From: Butyrivibrio sp. AC2005
Lineage (GTDB): Bacteria > Bacillota > Clostridia > Lachnospirales > Lachnospiraceae
NCBI RefSeq assembly: GCF_000424145.1
Contig: NZ_AUJI01000040.1
Span: 1-49,250, forward strand
DNA length: 49,250 nt
Reading direction: 5' to 3'
Under the pieces are notes generated by a model. The model worked only from the letters and a program-made list of their open reading frames with translations, made no database searches and had not been told where the DNA came from. The position numbers were made by a program, and so were the translations under genes. Below are positions 1-7,265 of the stretch, one piece after another (position 1 is the stretch's first letter; the number at the start of each line of letters is the position of its first letter).

Positions 1-73
1 GCGATAGTAGCTTAGTTGGTAAAGCGCCACCTTGCCAAGGTGGAGACCGCGGGTTCGAGCCCCGTCTATCGCT
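1..73 (+). tRNA. tRNA-Gly (anticodon GCC)
   Basis: A complete cloverleaf can be folded. The acceptor stem gcgatag pairs with ctatcgc, the D stem is gctt/aagc, the anticodon stem ccacc/ggtgg encloses loop ttgccaa with GCC at 34-36, and the T arm has the canonical ttcgagc loop. CCA is not encoded. An identical copy lies 49 bp downstream, so the pair probably arose by tandem duplication. Confidence 0.96.
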
Positions 74-122
74 CTTCAAAACTCAATACTGTGGTAATCG
101 AGCTTGGCTCGTTTACATATAC

Positions 123-195
123 GCGATAGTAGCTTAGTTGGTAAAGCGCCACCTTGCCAAGGTGGAGACCGCGGGTTCGAGCCCCGTCTATCGCT
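123..195 (+). tRNA. tRNA-Gly (anticodon GCC), second copy
   Basis: This is base-for-base identical to the first copy, with the anticodon at 156-158. Its 3' end is the integration target of a small mobile element: the T arm and acceptor 3' strand are repeated at 1042-1063. The gene itself stays intact, as is usual for tRNA-directed integration. Confidence 0.96.
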
Positions 196-196
196 C
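175..196. repeat. attachment-site copy at the tRNA-Gly 3' end
   Basis: This 22-bp stretch beginning gttcgagccccg covers the T loop to the discriminator of the second tRNA-Gly plus one base. It recurs exactly at 1042-1063 on the same strand. An integrase reading frame starts three bases further on and runs towards the tRNA. Together these mark one junction (attL or attR) of an integrated element. Confidence 0.85.
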
Positions 197-1041
197 GCTT
201 AGGAAGTTCCGAGATTTCTTGATTTTTCAAGTATTTCGGAGCTTTTTCTTTTTGGAAAAACTACTATATTATTGAGTGAGTTTGAGTGAGTCTTCTCAGT
301 TGTATTGTTACTTTCAATATTTCTGCTGTTAAGGTTATTAAGAAGTTCTTTAACATCTTCAGTACTCTGTGACTTCATGTGAGAGTAGTATCTTTCATTA
401 GTTGCTACAGAATGACCTAATAACGCAGCCCTCTTCGTAACTGGTAAATTCAATTTGTCAATAAATACATTACTGTTAAGACTCATTCGGAAAGCATGGT
501 TGTTGGTAATATCGTAACCCATTCGCTCGCATAGTCTTCTTAGCCGTTGGGCGTATATATCCTTGTCAAACCATGTACCGTCTTCTTGGCCAAAGATATA
601 CTCAGAGTTAATACCATATTCTTCTTGTTTGGATTTGATTTCATTGAGAATACTAGCTATCTTATCAGTAATAGGGAAATATCTACCCCCTTTGGGATGT
701 CTACGTTCATTCTTGGTATATGGTAATTCTTCGAGCACTGCCTTTTTACCGGGTTCCTTAGTTTTTCGTTGTTGCTTGTGAATATGAATACCCTTAACTG
801 TGATATCTTCCCATTTAAGAACAGCAATTTCACCCACACGGACTCCGGTCTCTATAGAAAAGAGAATTGCATAACCAATGAAATCATAATCTTTATCCTT
901 CATTTCTGTTCTGACCCTTGCTATAATCATATCTATTTCTTCATCTGTAAAAATTTTTTCATCTGATGATTTAGCAGAGATATCGCAGTTCTGATTATAA
1001 TTAGAAGCCTTGTGTTTCCTTTCTTTGTAAATTGTGGACTC
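197..1041. mobile_element. deletion remnant of a tRNA-Gly-integrated element
   Basis: DNA bounded by two direct copies of the tRNA-Gly 3' end spaced 867 bp apart. The only content is a tyrosine integrase fragment oriented towards the tRNA gene. No excisionase, relaxase, replication or cargo gene fits in the interval. The simplest reading is an ICE, prophage or island that lost everything between the 5' part of int and the distal att site. The A+T-rich, unrelated character of the insert and the displaced tRNA terminator beyond the second repeat support insertion. Confidence 0.75.
199..1041 (-). pseudogene. tyrosine recombinase / integrase, N-terminally truncated
   Basis: The frame encodes the catalytic domain of a phage/ICE-type tyrosine recombinase. 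Visible motifs are TGVRVGEI (first Arg), the HAFR box (HxxR) and LGHSVATNERYYSH (His and the nucleophilic Tyr), followed by a Lys/Asn-rich tail. The arm-binding and SAM-like core-binding domains expected before FTDEEIDMI are missing. The open frame continues upstream to a TTG at 1113, but that extension translates the tRNA-derived repeat and the tRNA terminator in antisense, so it is not a natural N-terminus. No ribosome binding site is seen. I infer an inactive remnant. A shortened recombinase expressed from a cryptic start cannot be excluded. Confidence 0.8.
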
Positions 1042-1063
1042 GTTCGAGCCCCGTCTATCGCTC
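1042..1063. repeat. distal attachment-site copy (tRNA-Gly 3' fragment)
   Basis: An exact second copy of the 22 bp at 175-196, now without any 5' tRNA half. It is followed by cttttt and the terminator at 1078-1101. This fits the original downstream flank of the tRNA gene before integration. Confidence 0.85.
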
Positions 1064-1077
1064 TTTTTGTGCCTTGT

Positions 1078-1101
1078 CCCCGGATTATGTCCGGGGTTTT
1101 T
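1078..1101 (+). terminator. original terminator of the tRNA-Gly pair, displaced
   Basis: The stem ccccgga/tccgggg (7 bp) has the loop ttatg and is followed by five T residues. It sits 14 bp after the distal att copy. Before integration it would have lain about 15 bp behind the second tRNA-Gly. It now also insulates the PAP2 operon. Confidence 0.85.
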
Positions 1102-1169
1102 ATTTACCTTCAATTTCTGCTAAAATAGAATCGTTGTTTTGTTTTTGGGTTTTATAGGAGTATTTGTTG

Positions 1170-2126
1170 ATGGGAAATACCTTTTATTTTGATTTTGAGC
1201 CTGCTCTTATGATGTGGCTTCAGAAGTTTCTTGGTGAGACCGGAATAGGACTCATCTCGCATTTTTCAGCATTTGGCGAAGCTATACTTATTATTGTATT
1301 AAGTTTCTTATACTGGGGTTATGATAAGAGATTTGGCAGATTTGTTATGCAGAATACCATAATTGGTCTTGTGCTTAACGGTCTGATTAAAAATGTAGCG
1401 CTTAGAAGGCGACCTTATTTTGATCATGAGGGGATTGAATGTTACAGACCTGTTGAAAAGGGTGAGGATATAAATGACATTGCTGCGCAGGGTTTTTCTT
1501 TTCCCAGTGCGCATTCGATGAACTCAACCATTGTGTATGGATCCATAGCCAGGTATGTGAGTAAGAAACTATTTGTAATCCTGGCCATGATCATTCCTAT
1601 CCTGGTAGGAATTTCAAGAGTCGTGGTTGGCGTACATTATCCAACAGATGTAATGGTTGGATGGCTTTTAGGCACAATAATTGTTTTCACATTCCCTGTA
1701 ATATATAAAAAGGTGGGTAAGGCAAAGCGCCCGATAGTAAATCTTGTTATTTTTCTTGTTTGTGCGATAGGCTTTTTCTATTGTAAAACCACGGATTACT
1801 ACACAGGAATGGGTGTTATGGCAGGCTTTTATCTTGCGACAGAGTTTGAAGAGCGTTTTGTAAATTTTGAGGAGACAAAGCAGCTTTTGGAAATATTACT
1901 GAGAATGGCCCTGGGATTTGCTATATATGCCTTGTTAAATAAACTTTTAAAGCTTCCGTTTTCGAGCGAATTTTTGTCGTCTGATACTATGGCATCTTTT
2001 GTTGTAAGATTTTTCAGGTATGCCATAATTACCTTTATTTTGATTGGGGTATACCCTATGCTTTTTAAGCTGTTTAACAAATTGTTTACGAAAAACAAGG
2101 TTGGGGAAATAAATGAGAGAGCTTGA
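1170..2126 (+). CDS. PAP2-family membrane phosphatase
   Basis: A polytopic membrane protein of 318 residues with the three PAP2 acid phosphatase motifs: KNVALRRRP, SFPSAHS and SRVVVGVHYPTDV. The family dephosphorylates lipid phosphates or pyrophosphates such as undecaprenyl-PP or phosphatidylglycerol phosphate at the outer membrane face. The start was placed at ATG 1170 because ataggag at 1154-1160 is 9 bp upstream; a TTG at 1164 is too close. The gene overlaps the next by 14 bp, so it is the first gene of the FkbH-ACP-MBOAT-SGNH operon. There it could recycle the lipid carrier of the modified polymer, which is inference. After the catalytic region the chain continues with further hydrophobic segments. 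Confidence 0.85.
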   Translation: MGNTFYFDFEPALMMWLQKFLGETGIGLISHFSAFGEAILIIVLSFLYWGYDKRFGRFVMQNTIIGLVLNGLIKNVALRRRPYFDHEGIECYRPVEKGEDINDIAAQGFSFPSAHSMNSTIVYGSIARYVSKKLFVILAMIIPILVGISRVVVGVHYPTDVMVGWLLGTIIVFTFPVIYKKVGKAKRPIVNLVIFLVCAIGFFYCKTTDYYTGMGVMAGFYLATEFEERFVNFEETKQLLEILLRMALGFAIYALLNKLLKLPFSSEFLSSDTMASFVVRFFRYAIITFILIGVYPMLFKLFNKLFTKNKVGEINERA

Positions 2127-3924
2127 TTATCCGTTTGATTCAGAGGATTTACTGACAAGAAAAAGAGCTATCAGAAAGGCAATACGAAAAGAAACGGAGG
2201 GGATAAATCTCCCGGAAAAGAGAATTGCTGTTCTTGGAGGTTCAACTACTCATGGCATTATAGAGATGCTTGAGCTTTTTCTTTTAAACAAAGGAATAAG
2301 GCCGGTTTTTTATGAGTCTGAATACAATATGTATTGGGAAGATGTGATGTTTGACGCAGGCGGTCTTTCCGGGTTTAAGCCGGACATCATATTTATCCAT
2401 ACAAGTACAAGGAACATAAGAAATACTCCTAATGTGAAAATGAGTGCCGCTGAAATAGAAGAGGCACTTAATGCTGAATACGGTCATTTTGAAGAATTAT
2501 GGAATAAGATCAGGGAAAAATACGGATGTCCCATAATCCAGAATAACTTTGAACAGCCGTTTTACAGACTGCTTGGAAACAGGGATGTTGTAGATGTACA
2601 CGGACTTCACAGCTTTGTTCAGAGGCTAAATTCCAAATTTTACGATTACGCAAGAGCGCATGAAAACTTTTTCATAAATGATATTGCATTTATGGCGGCC
2701 TCATACGGTCTTCAGAAGTGGTCGGATCCGTATTACTATCACATGTATAAATATATTATGTGTGTTCCGGCTATTCCTGAATTTGCATATAATCTGTCAA
2801 ATATTATCGGATCAATATATGGAAAGAATAAAAAAGCATTTGCACTTGATCTCGATAATACGCTTTGGGGCGGAATAGTAGGAGATGACGGACCGGAGAA
2901 TATCGAAATCGGTCAGGAGACACCAAAGGCCCAGTTATACAGTGAATTTCAGAGGTATATTAAAGCTCACAGGGATATAGGCGTACTGCTTACTGTTGAC
3001 TCCAAGAATGAGGAGGAAAACGCGCTGGCAGGATTAAAGAGACCCGACAGTGTGCTTTCGCCTGATGATTTCTCTGATATAAAGGCAAATTGGGATCCCA
3101 AGGATATGAATTTGAAGGCACTTGCGAAGGAGCTTAATATAGGTGAGGATGCCTTTGTTTTTGTTGATGATAATCCTGCAGAGAGACATATAGTAAGAGA
3201 GCAGGTGGGCGGAGCAGCGGTTCCGGAGCTTTCAGTTCCCGAGCATTATATTACGGAGATTGACAGGGGCGGATATTTTGAGGTGACATCACTGTCAGAG
3301 GATGACCTTAAGAGAAATGAGATGTACAAGGCCAATGCTGAGAGAGGTAAGCTCCAGAAGAGTTTTGCCGATTACGGAGAGTATCTTAAATCTCTTGAGA
3401 TGAAGGCACATATAGCACCTTTTGAAGATATGTACATGGCGAGGATTGCCCAGCTTACGAATAAGTCCAATCAGTTTAATCTGACGACAAAAAGATGCTC
3501 GCAGGCTGAGATAGAATCCTATGCTGCAAATGACAATTATATTACTCTGTACGGCGCTCTTAGAGACAGATTCGGGGATAACGGAGTGGTTTCCGTAGCC
3601 TTTGGTCATATAGATGAAAAGGACAAGGCAGTCTTCCACATCGATTTGTGGCTTATGAGCTGCAGAGTTCTGAAAAGAGATATGGAATTTGCCATGATGG
3701 ATAAGATGATTGCTGAGTGTAACAGCAGGGGAATAAAGCGCATCATAGGATATTATTACCCTACAGCCAAGAACGGGATGGTAAAGGACTTCTATGATTT
3801 ACAGGGATTTACTAAGGTTTCCGAATCAGAGAAGGGTGACATTGTATTTGAGCTTGTTCTTGATGAAAAGAAGGAAGGCTTTTCTGACAGAGGAGTGAGA
3901 AATAAAGTTATTGTTGTGGAATAA
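2113..3924 (+). CDS. FkbH-like HAD-IIIC protein (glyceryl-ACP forming candidate)
   Basis: 603 residues in three parts. An SGNH-like N-terminal domain has LGGSTTHG near residue 42. A HAD domain has DLDNTLWGG (Asp246/Asp248), SKN at 297-299 and VFVDDNP. A C-terminal GNAT-like FkbH domain has LTNKSNQFNLTT and MSCRVLKR with Cys517. FkbH/OzmB enzymes take 1,3-bisphosphoglycerate, remove phosphate and pass the glyceryl group through a Cys to a carrier protein. I equate Cys517 with that Cys by motif memory, not by alignment. There are no polyketide synthase genes here. An ACP, an MBOAT and an SGNH protein follow directly, which points to surface acylation rather than polyketide synthesis. The start ATG overlaps the PAP2 gene and has gggg 6 bp upstream. 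Substrate identity is inferred. Confidence 0.85.
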   Translation: MRELDYPFDSEDLLTRKRAIRKAIRKETEGINLPEKRIAVLGGSTTHGIIEMLELFLLNKGIRPVFYESEYNMYWEDVMFDAGGLSGFKPDIIFIHTSTRNIRNTPNVKMSAAEIEEALNAEYGHFEELWNKIREKYGCPIIQNNFEQPFYRLLGNRDVVDVHGLHSFVQRLNSKFYDYARAHENFFINDIAFMAASYGLQKWSDPYYYHMYKYIMCVPAIPEFAYNLSNIIGSIYGKNKKAFALDLDNTLWGGIVGDDGPENIEIGQETPKAQLYSEFQRYIKAHRDIGVLLTVDSKNEEENALAGLKRPDSVLSPDDFSDIKANWDPKDMNLKALAKELNIGEDAFVFVDDNPAERHIVREQVGGAAVPELSVPEHYITEIDRGGYFEVTSLSEDDLKRNEMYKANAERGKLQKSFADYGEYLKSLEMKAHIAPFEDMYMARIAQLTNKSNQFNLTTKRCSQAEIESYAANDNYITLYGALRDRFGDNGVVSVAFGHIDEKDKAVFHIDLWLMSCRVLKRDMEFAMMDKMIAECNSRGIKRIIGYYYPTAKNGMVKDFYDLQGFTKVSESEKGDIVFELVLDEKKEGFSDRGVRNKVIVVE

Positions 3925-3934
3925 GGAGAAAAAA

Positions 3935-4177
3935 ATGGAAAGAGAAGAGATTTTTGGGAGATTAAATGAAGTATTTTGTGAGTATTTTGATGACGATGAC
4001 ATCACTGTGACGGATGAGACTACAGCTGCAGATATTGAGGACTGGGATTCTCTGGAGCACATAAACCTGCTTGTAGCCATTGAAAGAGAGTTTGGCATCA
4101 AATTTACAATGGGTGAGACCTCCGAGATGAAAAATGTTGGGGAAATGGTTACAGCCATCAGTGAGCATCTGAAATGA
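3935..4177 (+). CDS. acyl carrier protein
   Basis: An 80-residue acidic four-helix carrier protein with the phosphopantetheine attachment motif DWDSLEHI (Ser39). Start ATG 3935 was chosen because aaggag ends 7 bp upstream; a longer upstream reading lacks a proper start. It lies 10 bp after the FkbH-like gene, and its stop overlaps the next start in an ATGA, giving translational coupling to the MBOAT gene. Its position matches DltC in dlt operons. Most likely it carries the acyl unit made by the FkbH-like enzyme to the MBOAT protein. It is not the fatty acid synthase ACP, judging by context. Confidence 0.9.
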   Translation: MEREEIFGRLNEVFCEYFDDDDITVTDETTAADIEDWDSLEHINLLVAIEREFGIKFTMGETSEMKNVGEMVTAISEHLK

Positions 4178-5670
4178 GAATTCTTTTTGATCTTATATCC
4201 GAATATCAAATGTCGTTAATATCCGCAGAGTTTTTATTGTTCATCTTTGCGGTTATTTTCGTCTACTATATTTTTCCTGCAAAGGCTAAGAGAATATGGA
4301 TATCTGTGGCCAATCTGGCATTTTTACTTTTTGCGGGAGGGGCTTACTCTGTCCTATTATGGGGAGTCGGAGCAGCGGCTGTTTATCTGGGGAGCCTTGT
4401 GATATCAAAAAGTGGGGATTCTCTAAAAAAAATAGGATTCTGGTGCCCGCTTATACTTAACGTTGTTATTCTCTTTGTGACAAGGTATCAGTATTTCTAC
4501 AAGGTGAGAGCACCCTTTGGTGTATCCTTTTACACGCTGATCCTCTTAAGCTACCTGATAGATGTGTATTGGGGAAAATTTGAAGCGGTGGAAAGCCCTT
4601 TTGAATTTGTTTCTTATGCAGGCTTTTTTCCTGCCATGACCTCAGGCCCTATTATCAGGTATAAGGAATTCAATGCGAATTTTAAGGAAAAGATCAGACC
4701 TGATTATAAAAAGATTACTTTTGGAATAGAGAGAATTATCTGGGGCTTTTTCAAGAAGCTTGTTATTTCAGAGAGGCTTGCGATTATAGTAAATACTGTT
4801 TACGGAGATTATGAGAACTTTTCCGGACTGTATATTATATTTGCGGTTATCTGCTTTGCTTTTCAGCTTTATACCGATTTTTCAGGATGTATGGATATAG
4901 TTCTCGGCGTATCGGAGGCTATGGGAATAACCCTGGAGGAAAACTTCAGGACACCTTTTTATGCCGCTTCTGAGAGTGAACTGTGGAGAAGATGGCATAT
5001 ATCCCTTGGTACCTGGTTTAAGGATTATATAATGTATCCGCTTCAGAAGACGGATCTGATGGTGAAGTTTTCAGATTTTTGCAGAAAGAAATTCGGCAGG
5101 AAAGCCGGCAAGAAGGTGGGTGTATGGCCGGGGCTTCTGATACTGTGGTTTTTAATAGGCTACTGGCATGGCGGATTATTAAAATATGTTATAGGTTCAG
5201 GTCTTTTGCACGCCTGCTATATGATATGCGGACAGATAAATGAGCCATGGTTAAAAAAGCTTCATGAAAAAGTGGGAATAAAAGCAGATACAAAGTGGTA
5301 TGTAGTATTTTGCAGAGTGAGAACTTTTCTGCTTCTCTGTTCAGGCTTTGTCTTTTTCAGGGCGGATTCCACAGTGACTGCTCTAAATATGTATAGAGGC
5401 ATGTTTAGCGGAAATGTCGGAATTTTCAGCGCTGAGGGCATCACATCACTTGGACTCGATGTGCCGGATATAACCGTGGCATTTGTGAGCCTGTTCGTTT
5501 TATTTGTGGCAGAGCTTTTTATGCAGAAAGGAAGCATACGTGAACAAATAAGTGAAATGAACATTATCGCGAAATCAATTATCTGGGCCCTTCTAATCTG
5601 CAGCGTGATGATATTCGGAATGTACGGACCGGGATTTTCTGCAGGATCATTCATATATCAGGGCTTTTGA
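4174..5670 (+). CDS. MBOAT-family membrane O-acyltransferase (DltB-like)
   Basis: 498 residues with about eleven hydrophobic segments. MBOAT hallmarks are ELWRRWHISLGTWF (His275), the region DFSGCMD, and GYWHGG (His332), the second conserved His of the family. MBOAT proteins such as DltB, AlgI and PatA move an acyl group from a cytoplasmic donor to an extracellular acceptor or partner protein. Its start overlaps the ACP stop, so the ACP is the likely donor, as DltC is for DltB. The partner is expected to be the SGNH protein encoded next. Acceptor polymer unknown. Confidence 0.93.
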   Translation: MRILFDLISEYQMSLISAEFLLFIFAVIFVYYIFPAKAKRIWISVANLAFLLFAGGAYSVLLWGVGAAAVYLGSLVISKSGDSLKKIGFWCPLILNVVILFVTRYQYFYKVRAPFGVSFYTLILLSYLIDVYWGKFEAVESPFEFVSYAGFFPAMTSGPIIRYKEFNANFKEKIRPDYKKITFGIERIIWGFFKKLVISERLAIIVNTVYGDYENFSGLYIIFAVICFAFQLYTDFSGCMDIVLGVSEAMGITLEENFRTPFYAASESELWRRWHISLGTWFKDYIMYPLQKTDLMVKFSDFCRKKFGRKAGKKVGVWPGLLILWFLIGYWHGGLLKYVIGSGLLHACYMICGQINEPWLKKLHEKVGIKADTKWYVVFCRVRTFLLLCSGFVFFRADSTVTALNMYRGMFSGNVGIFSAEGITSLGLDVPDITVAFVSLFVLFVAELFMQKGSIREQISEMNIIAKSIIWALLICSVMIFGMYGPGFSAGSFIYQGF

Positions 5671-5686
5671 CGAAGGCAAATGAAAA

Positions 5687-6943
5687 ATGGGATTATTTAA
5701 AAAGTATATTAATAGAATAACAGGCTGTATTCTGGTTTTGGTGCTTGTCTTTACTGTGTTTATGATTTCTTACAGGGCATCCAGAGTGGAGTATGGTCAT
5801 GTGAAATATGAGCAGTTTTTTAATGAAGATACTGACTATGATGTGATGTTTTTTGGAGCAAGCCATACACAGAACGGTATATATCCTATGCAGCTATGGA
5901 AGGATTTTGGCATAACGTCTTACAACATGGGAGGCCCGAACTGTTCGCTTCCTACCAGCTATTATATGCTTAAAATGGCAATAAAATATCATAAACCGAA
6001 AATCGCGGTTCTAGATGTCATTTTGTCAGATAAAAATGATATTATCTGGGATTATAGTCTGGCTCACCACTATATGGATGCATTTCCCCTGACTGAAGAA
6101 AAGATTGAGGCTGTGAATGTTCTTTTTCCTGATACGAAGGCAAAGCTTGAAATGCTTTTTCCTTATTATGTATATCATGCCGGCTGGAAGGATATAGACG
6201 GGGAGGCATTGAAAAAGGCATTTTCTCAGGAGCATTGGCCGACCTTTGGTGCAGAATATGAATCTTTAATAAGCTCTGTCGATGCTGTGCCCGAATTTGT
6301 TTCACAGGATAGTGGAAATGACGGAATAGAAACCACAGGGCATGAATACATTAGAAAATTTGTGGAGCTTTGCAGGGAAAATGATATTCAGCCGATGCTG
6401 ATGTTTTTACCGGCCGGAGTTGACGAAGCAGAACAGCGCGCAGCAAACGAGGTTTACAGAATTGCGGGAGAAATGGCAGTGCCATATGTGAATCTTATAT
6501 ATGAAGAAGGACTTATAAACTATTTTACTGATTATACCGATGGAGGAGGACATCTAAATCCCTCCGGAGCGCGTAAGGTCACAGCGTGGATTGGGAATTA
6601 TCTCACATCAAATTCTGAGGTTATAGATCACCGCAATGATGGGAAATATTCAGTATTGTGGAATGAGACCTATGGTAAATACAGGGATTTTATTTCGAAT
6701 ATTATGAAGGAATCCGCAGATGCCAGGACAGCCCTCATGAATTTATACAATAATAACTATTATTCATACATAGAGATTTCACCCGGATATGATAAGGATT
6801 CAGTTGATCAGATGCTGCTTGATCAGCTTACAGGTGAAGGCCTGGCAGAAGTTAATACATCTGATTCCTTGCAGACTGTGAAGATAAGAATAAAAGTCAC
6901 GTCTGCCGATACCGGTGAAGAAATTTGCACTTTGGAATACTGA
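5687..6943 (+). CDS. membrane-anchored SGNH protein (DltD/AlgX-like role)
   Basis: 418 residues. One N-terminal transmembrane anchor (about residues 10-30) is followed by an extracytoplasmic SGNH-type domain. Block I reads MFFGASHTQNG with Ser59 as candidate nucleophile, and the His block reads DGGGHLNPSGA. Proteins of this layout work with MBOATs to transfer acyl groups to polysaccharide or teichoic acid (DltD, AlgJ/AlgX, PatB). The gene lies 16 bp after the MBOAT gene and ends the operon. The C-terminal 130 residues after the SGNH domain form an unassigned region ending in a charged beta-rich stretch. Direct hydrolase activity (deacylation) is the alternative role. Confidence 0.82.
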   Translation: MGLFKKYINRITGCILVLVLVFTVFMISYRASRVEYGHVKYEQFFNEDTDYDVMFFGASHTQNGIYPMQLWKDFGITSYNMGGPNCSLPTSYYMLKMAIKYHKPKIAVLDVILSDKNDIIWDYSLAHHYMDAFPLTEEKIEAVNVLFPDTKAKLEMLFPYYVYHAGWKDIDGEALKKAFSQEHWPTFGAEYESLISSVDAVPEFVSQDSGNDGIETTGHEYIRKFVELCRENDIQPMLMFLPAGVDEAEQRAANEVYRIAGEMAVPYVNLIYEEGLINYFTDYTDGGGHLNPSGARKVTAWIGNYLTSNSEVIDHRNDGKYSVLWNETYGKYRDFISNIMKESADARTALMNLYNNNYYSYIEISPGYDKDSVDQMLLDQLTGEGLAEVNTSDSLQTVKIRIKVTSADTGEEICTLEY

Positions 6944-6947
6944 TGTC

Positions 6948-6976
6948 TTGACTTTTTTTATCCGTATGCATAAAAT
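6948..6976 (+). promoter_or_regulatory. sigma-A promoter of the ileS leader
   Basis: TTGACT at 6948-6953 and TAAAAT at 6971-6976 are separated by exactly 17 bp. The predicted start is near 6983, just ahead of the T-box stem I. It begins five bases after the stop of the preceding gene, so ileS has its own transcription unit. Confidence 0.8.
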
Positions 6977-6984
6977 AAATCGTA

Positions 6985-7246
6985 ACTTCATAGAAAAAGC
7001 TATGACGAAGACAGTAAGTGTTTTTGAAAAGCTGCAGAGAGCCTGCGGACGGTGCGAGCAGGTGCGAGTACAAAACATTGAAAATCACTTCTGAGCTGCA
7101 TGTTCGAACGTTTTTATTTTAGTAGATCATGACGGAATCTCACCGTAAATGAGAGTCATATAAAACCGTAAATTCGGGGAGTATGTGTAAACAGGTGGTA
7201 CAGCGAGTAATAATCTCGTCCTTTTTACAGAGGACGGGATTTTTTT
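6985..7246 (+). promoter_or_regulatory. T-box riboswitch, isoleucine specific
   Basis: The leader carries the stem I signature tatgacgaagacagtaag near 7003 and a specifier region gaaaATCacttctgagc with codon ATC (Ile) at 7084-7086. The T-box aggtggtacagcg lies at 7193-7205. The TGGT of the T-box bulge pairs with the ACCA end of tRNA-Ile (discriminator A). The antiterminator can form agg...cct plus cgag/ctcg, competing with the terminator at 7214-7246. Uncharged tRNA-Ile is therefore expected to allow transcription into ileS. This region explains the whole 320-bp gap between genes. Confidence 0.93.
7214..7246 (+). terminator. T-box terminator
   Basis: The 9-bp stem tctcgtcct/aggacggga (one G-U pair) has the loop ttttacag and is followed by seven T residues. 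Its left arm is shared with the antiterminator of the T-box. Confidence 0.9.
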
Positions 7247-7265
7247 ATTTTGAAAGGAGTCTCAA

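Noticed and set aside
1042..1113. Full-length integrase start at TTG 1113
   Set aside because: The extension reads the tRNA-derived att repeat and the tRNA terminator in antisense and has no ribosome site, so the 5' part is not natural coding sequence.
5262..5654. Antisense reading frame of 130 codons inside the MBOAT gene
   Set aside because: It is a shadow of a well-supported membrane protein gene, with no ribosome site or recognisable domain.
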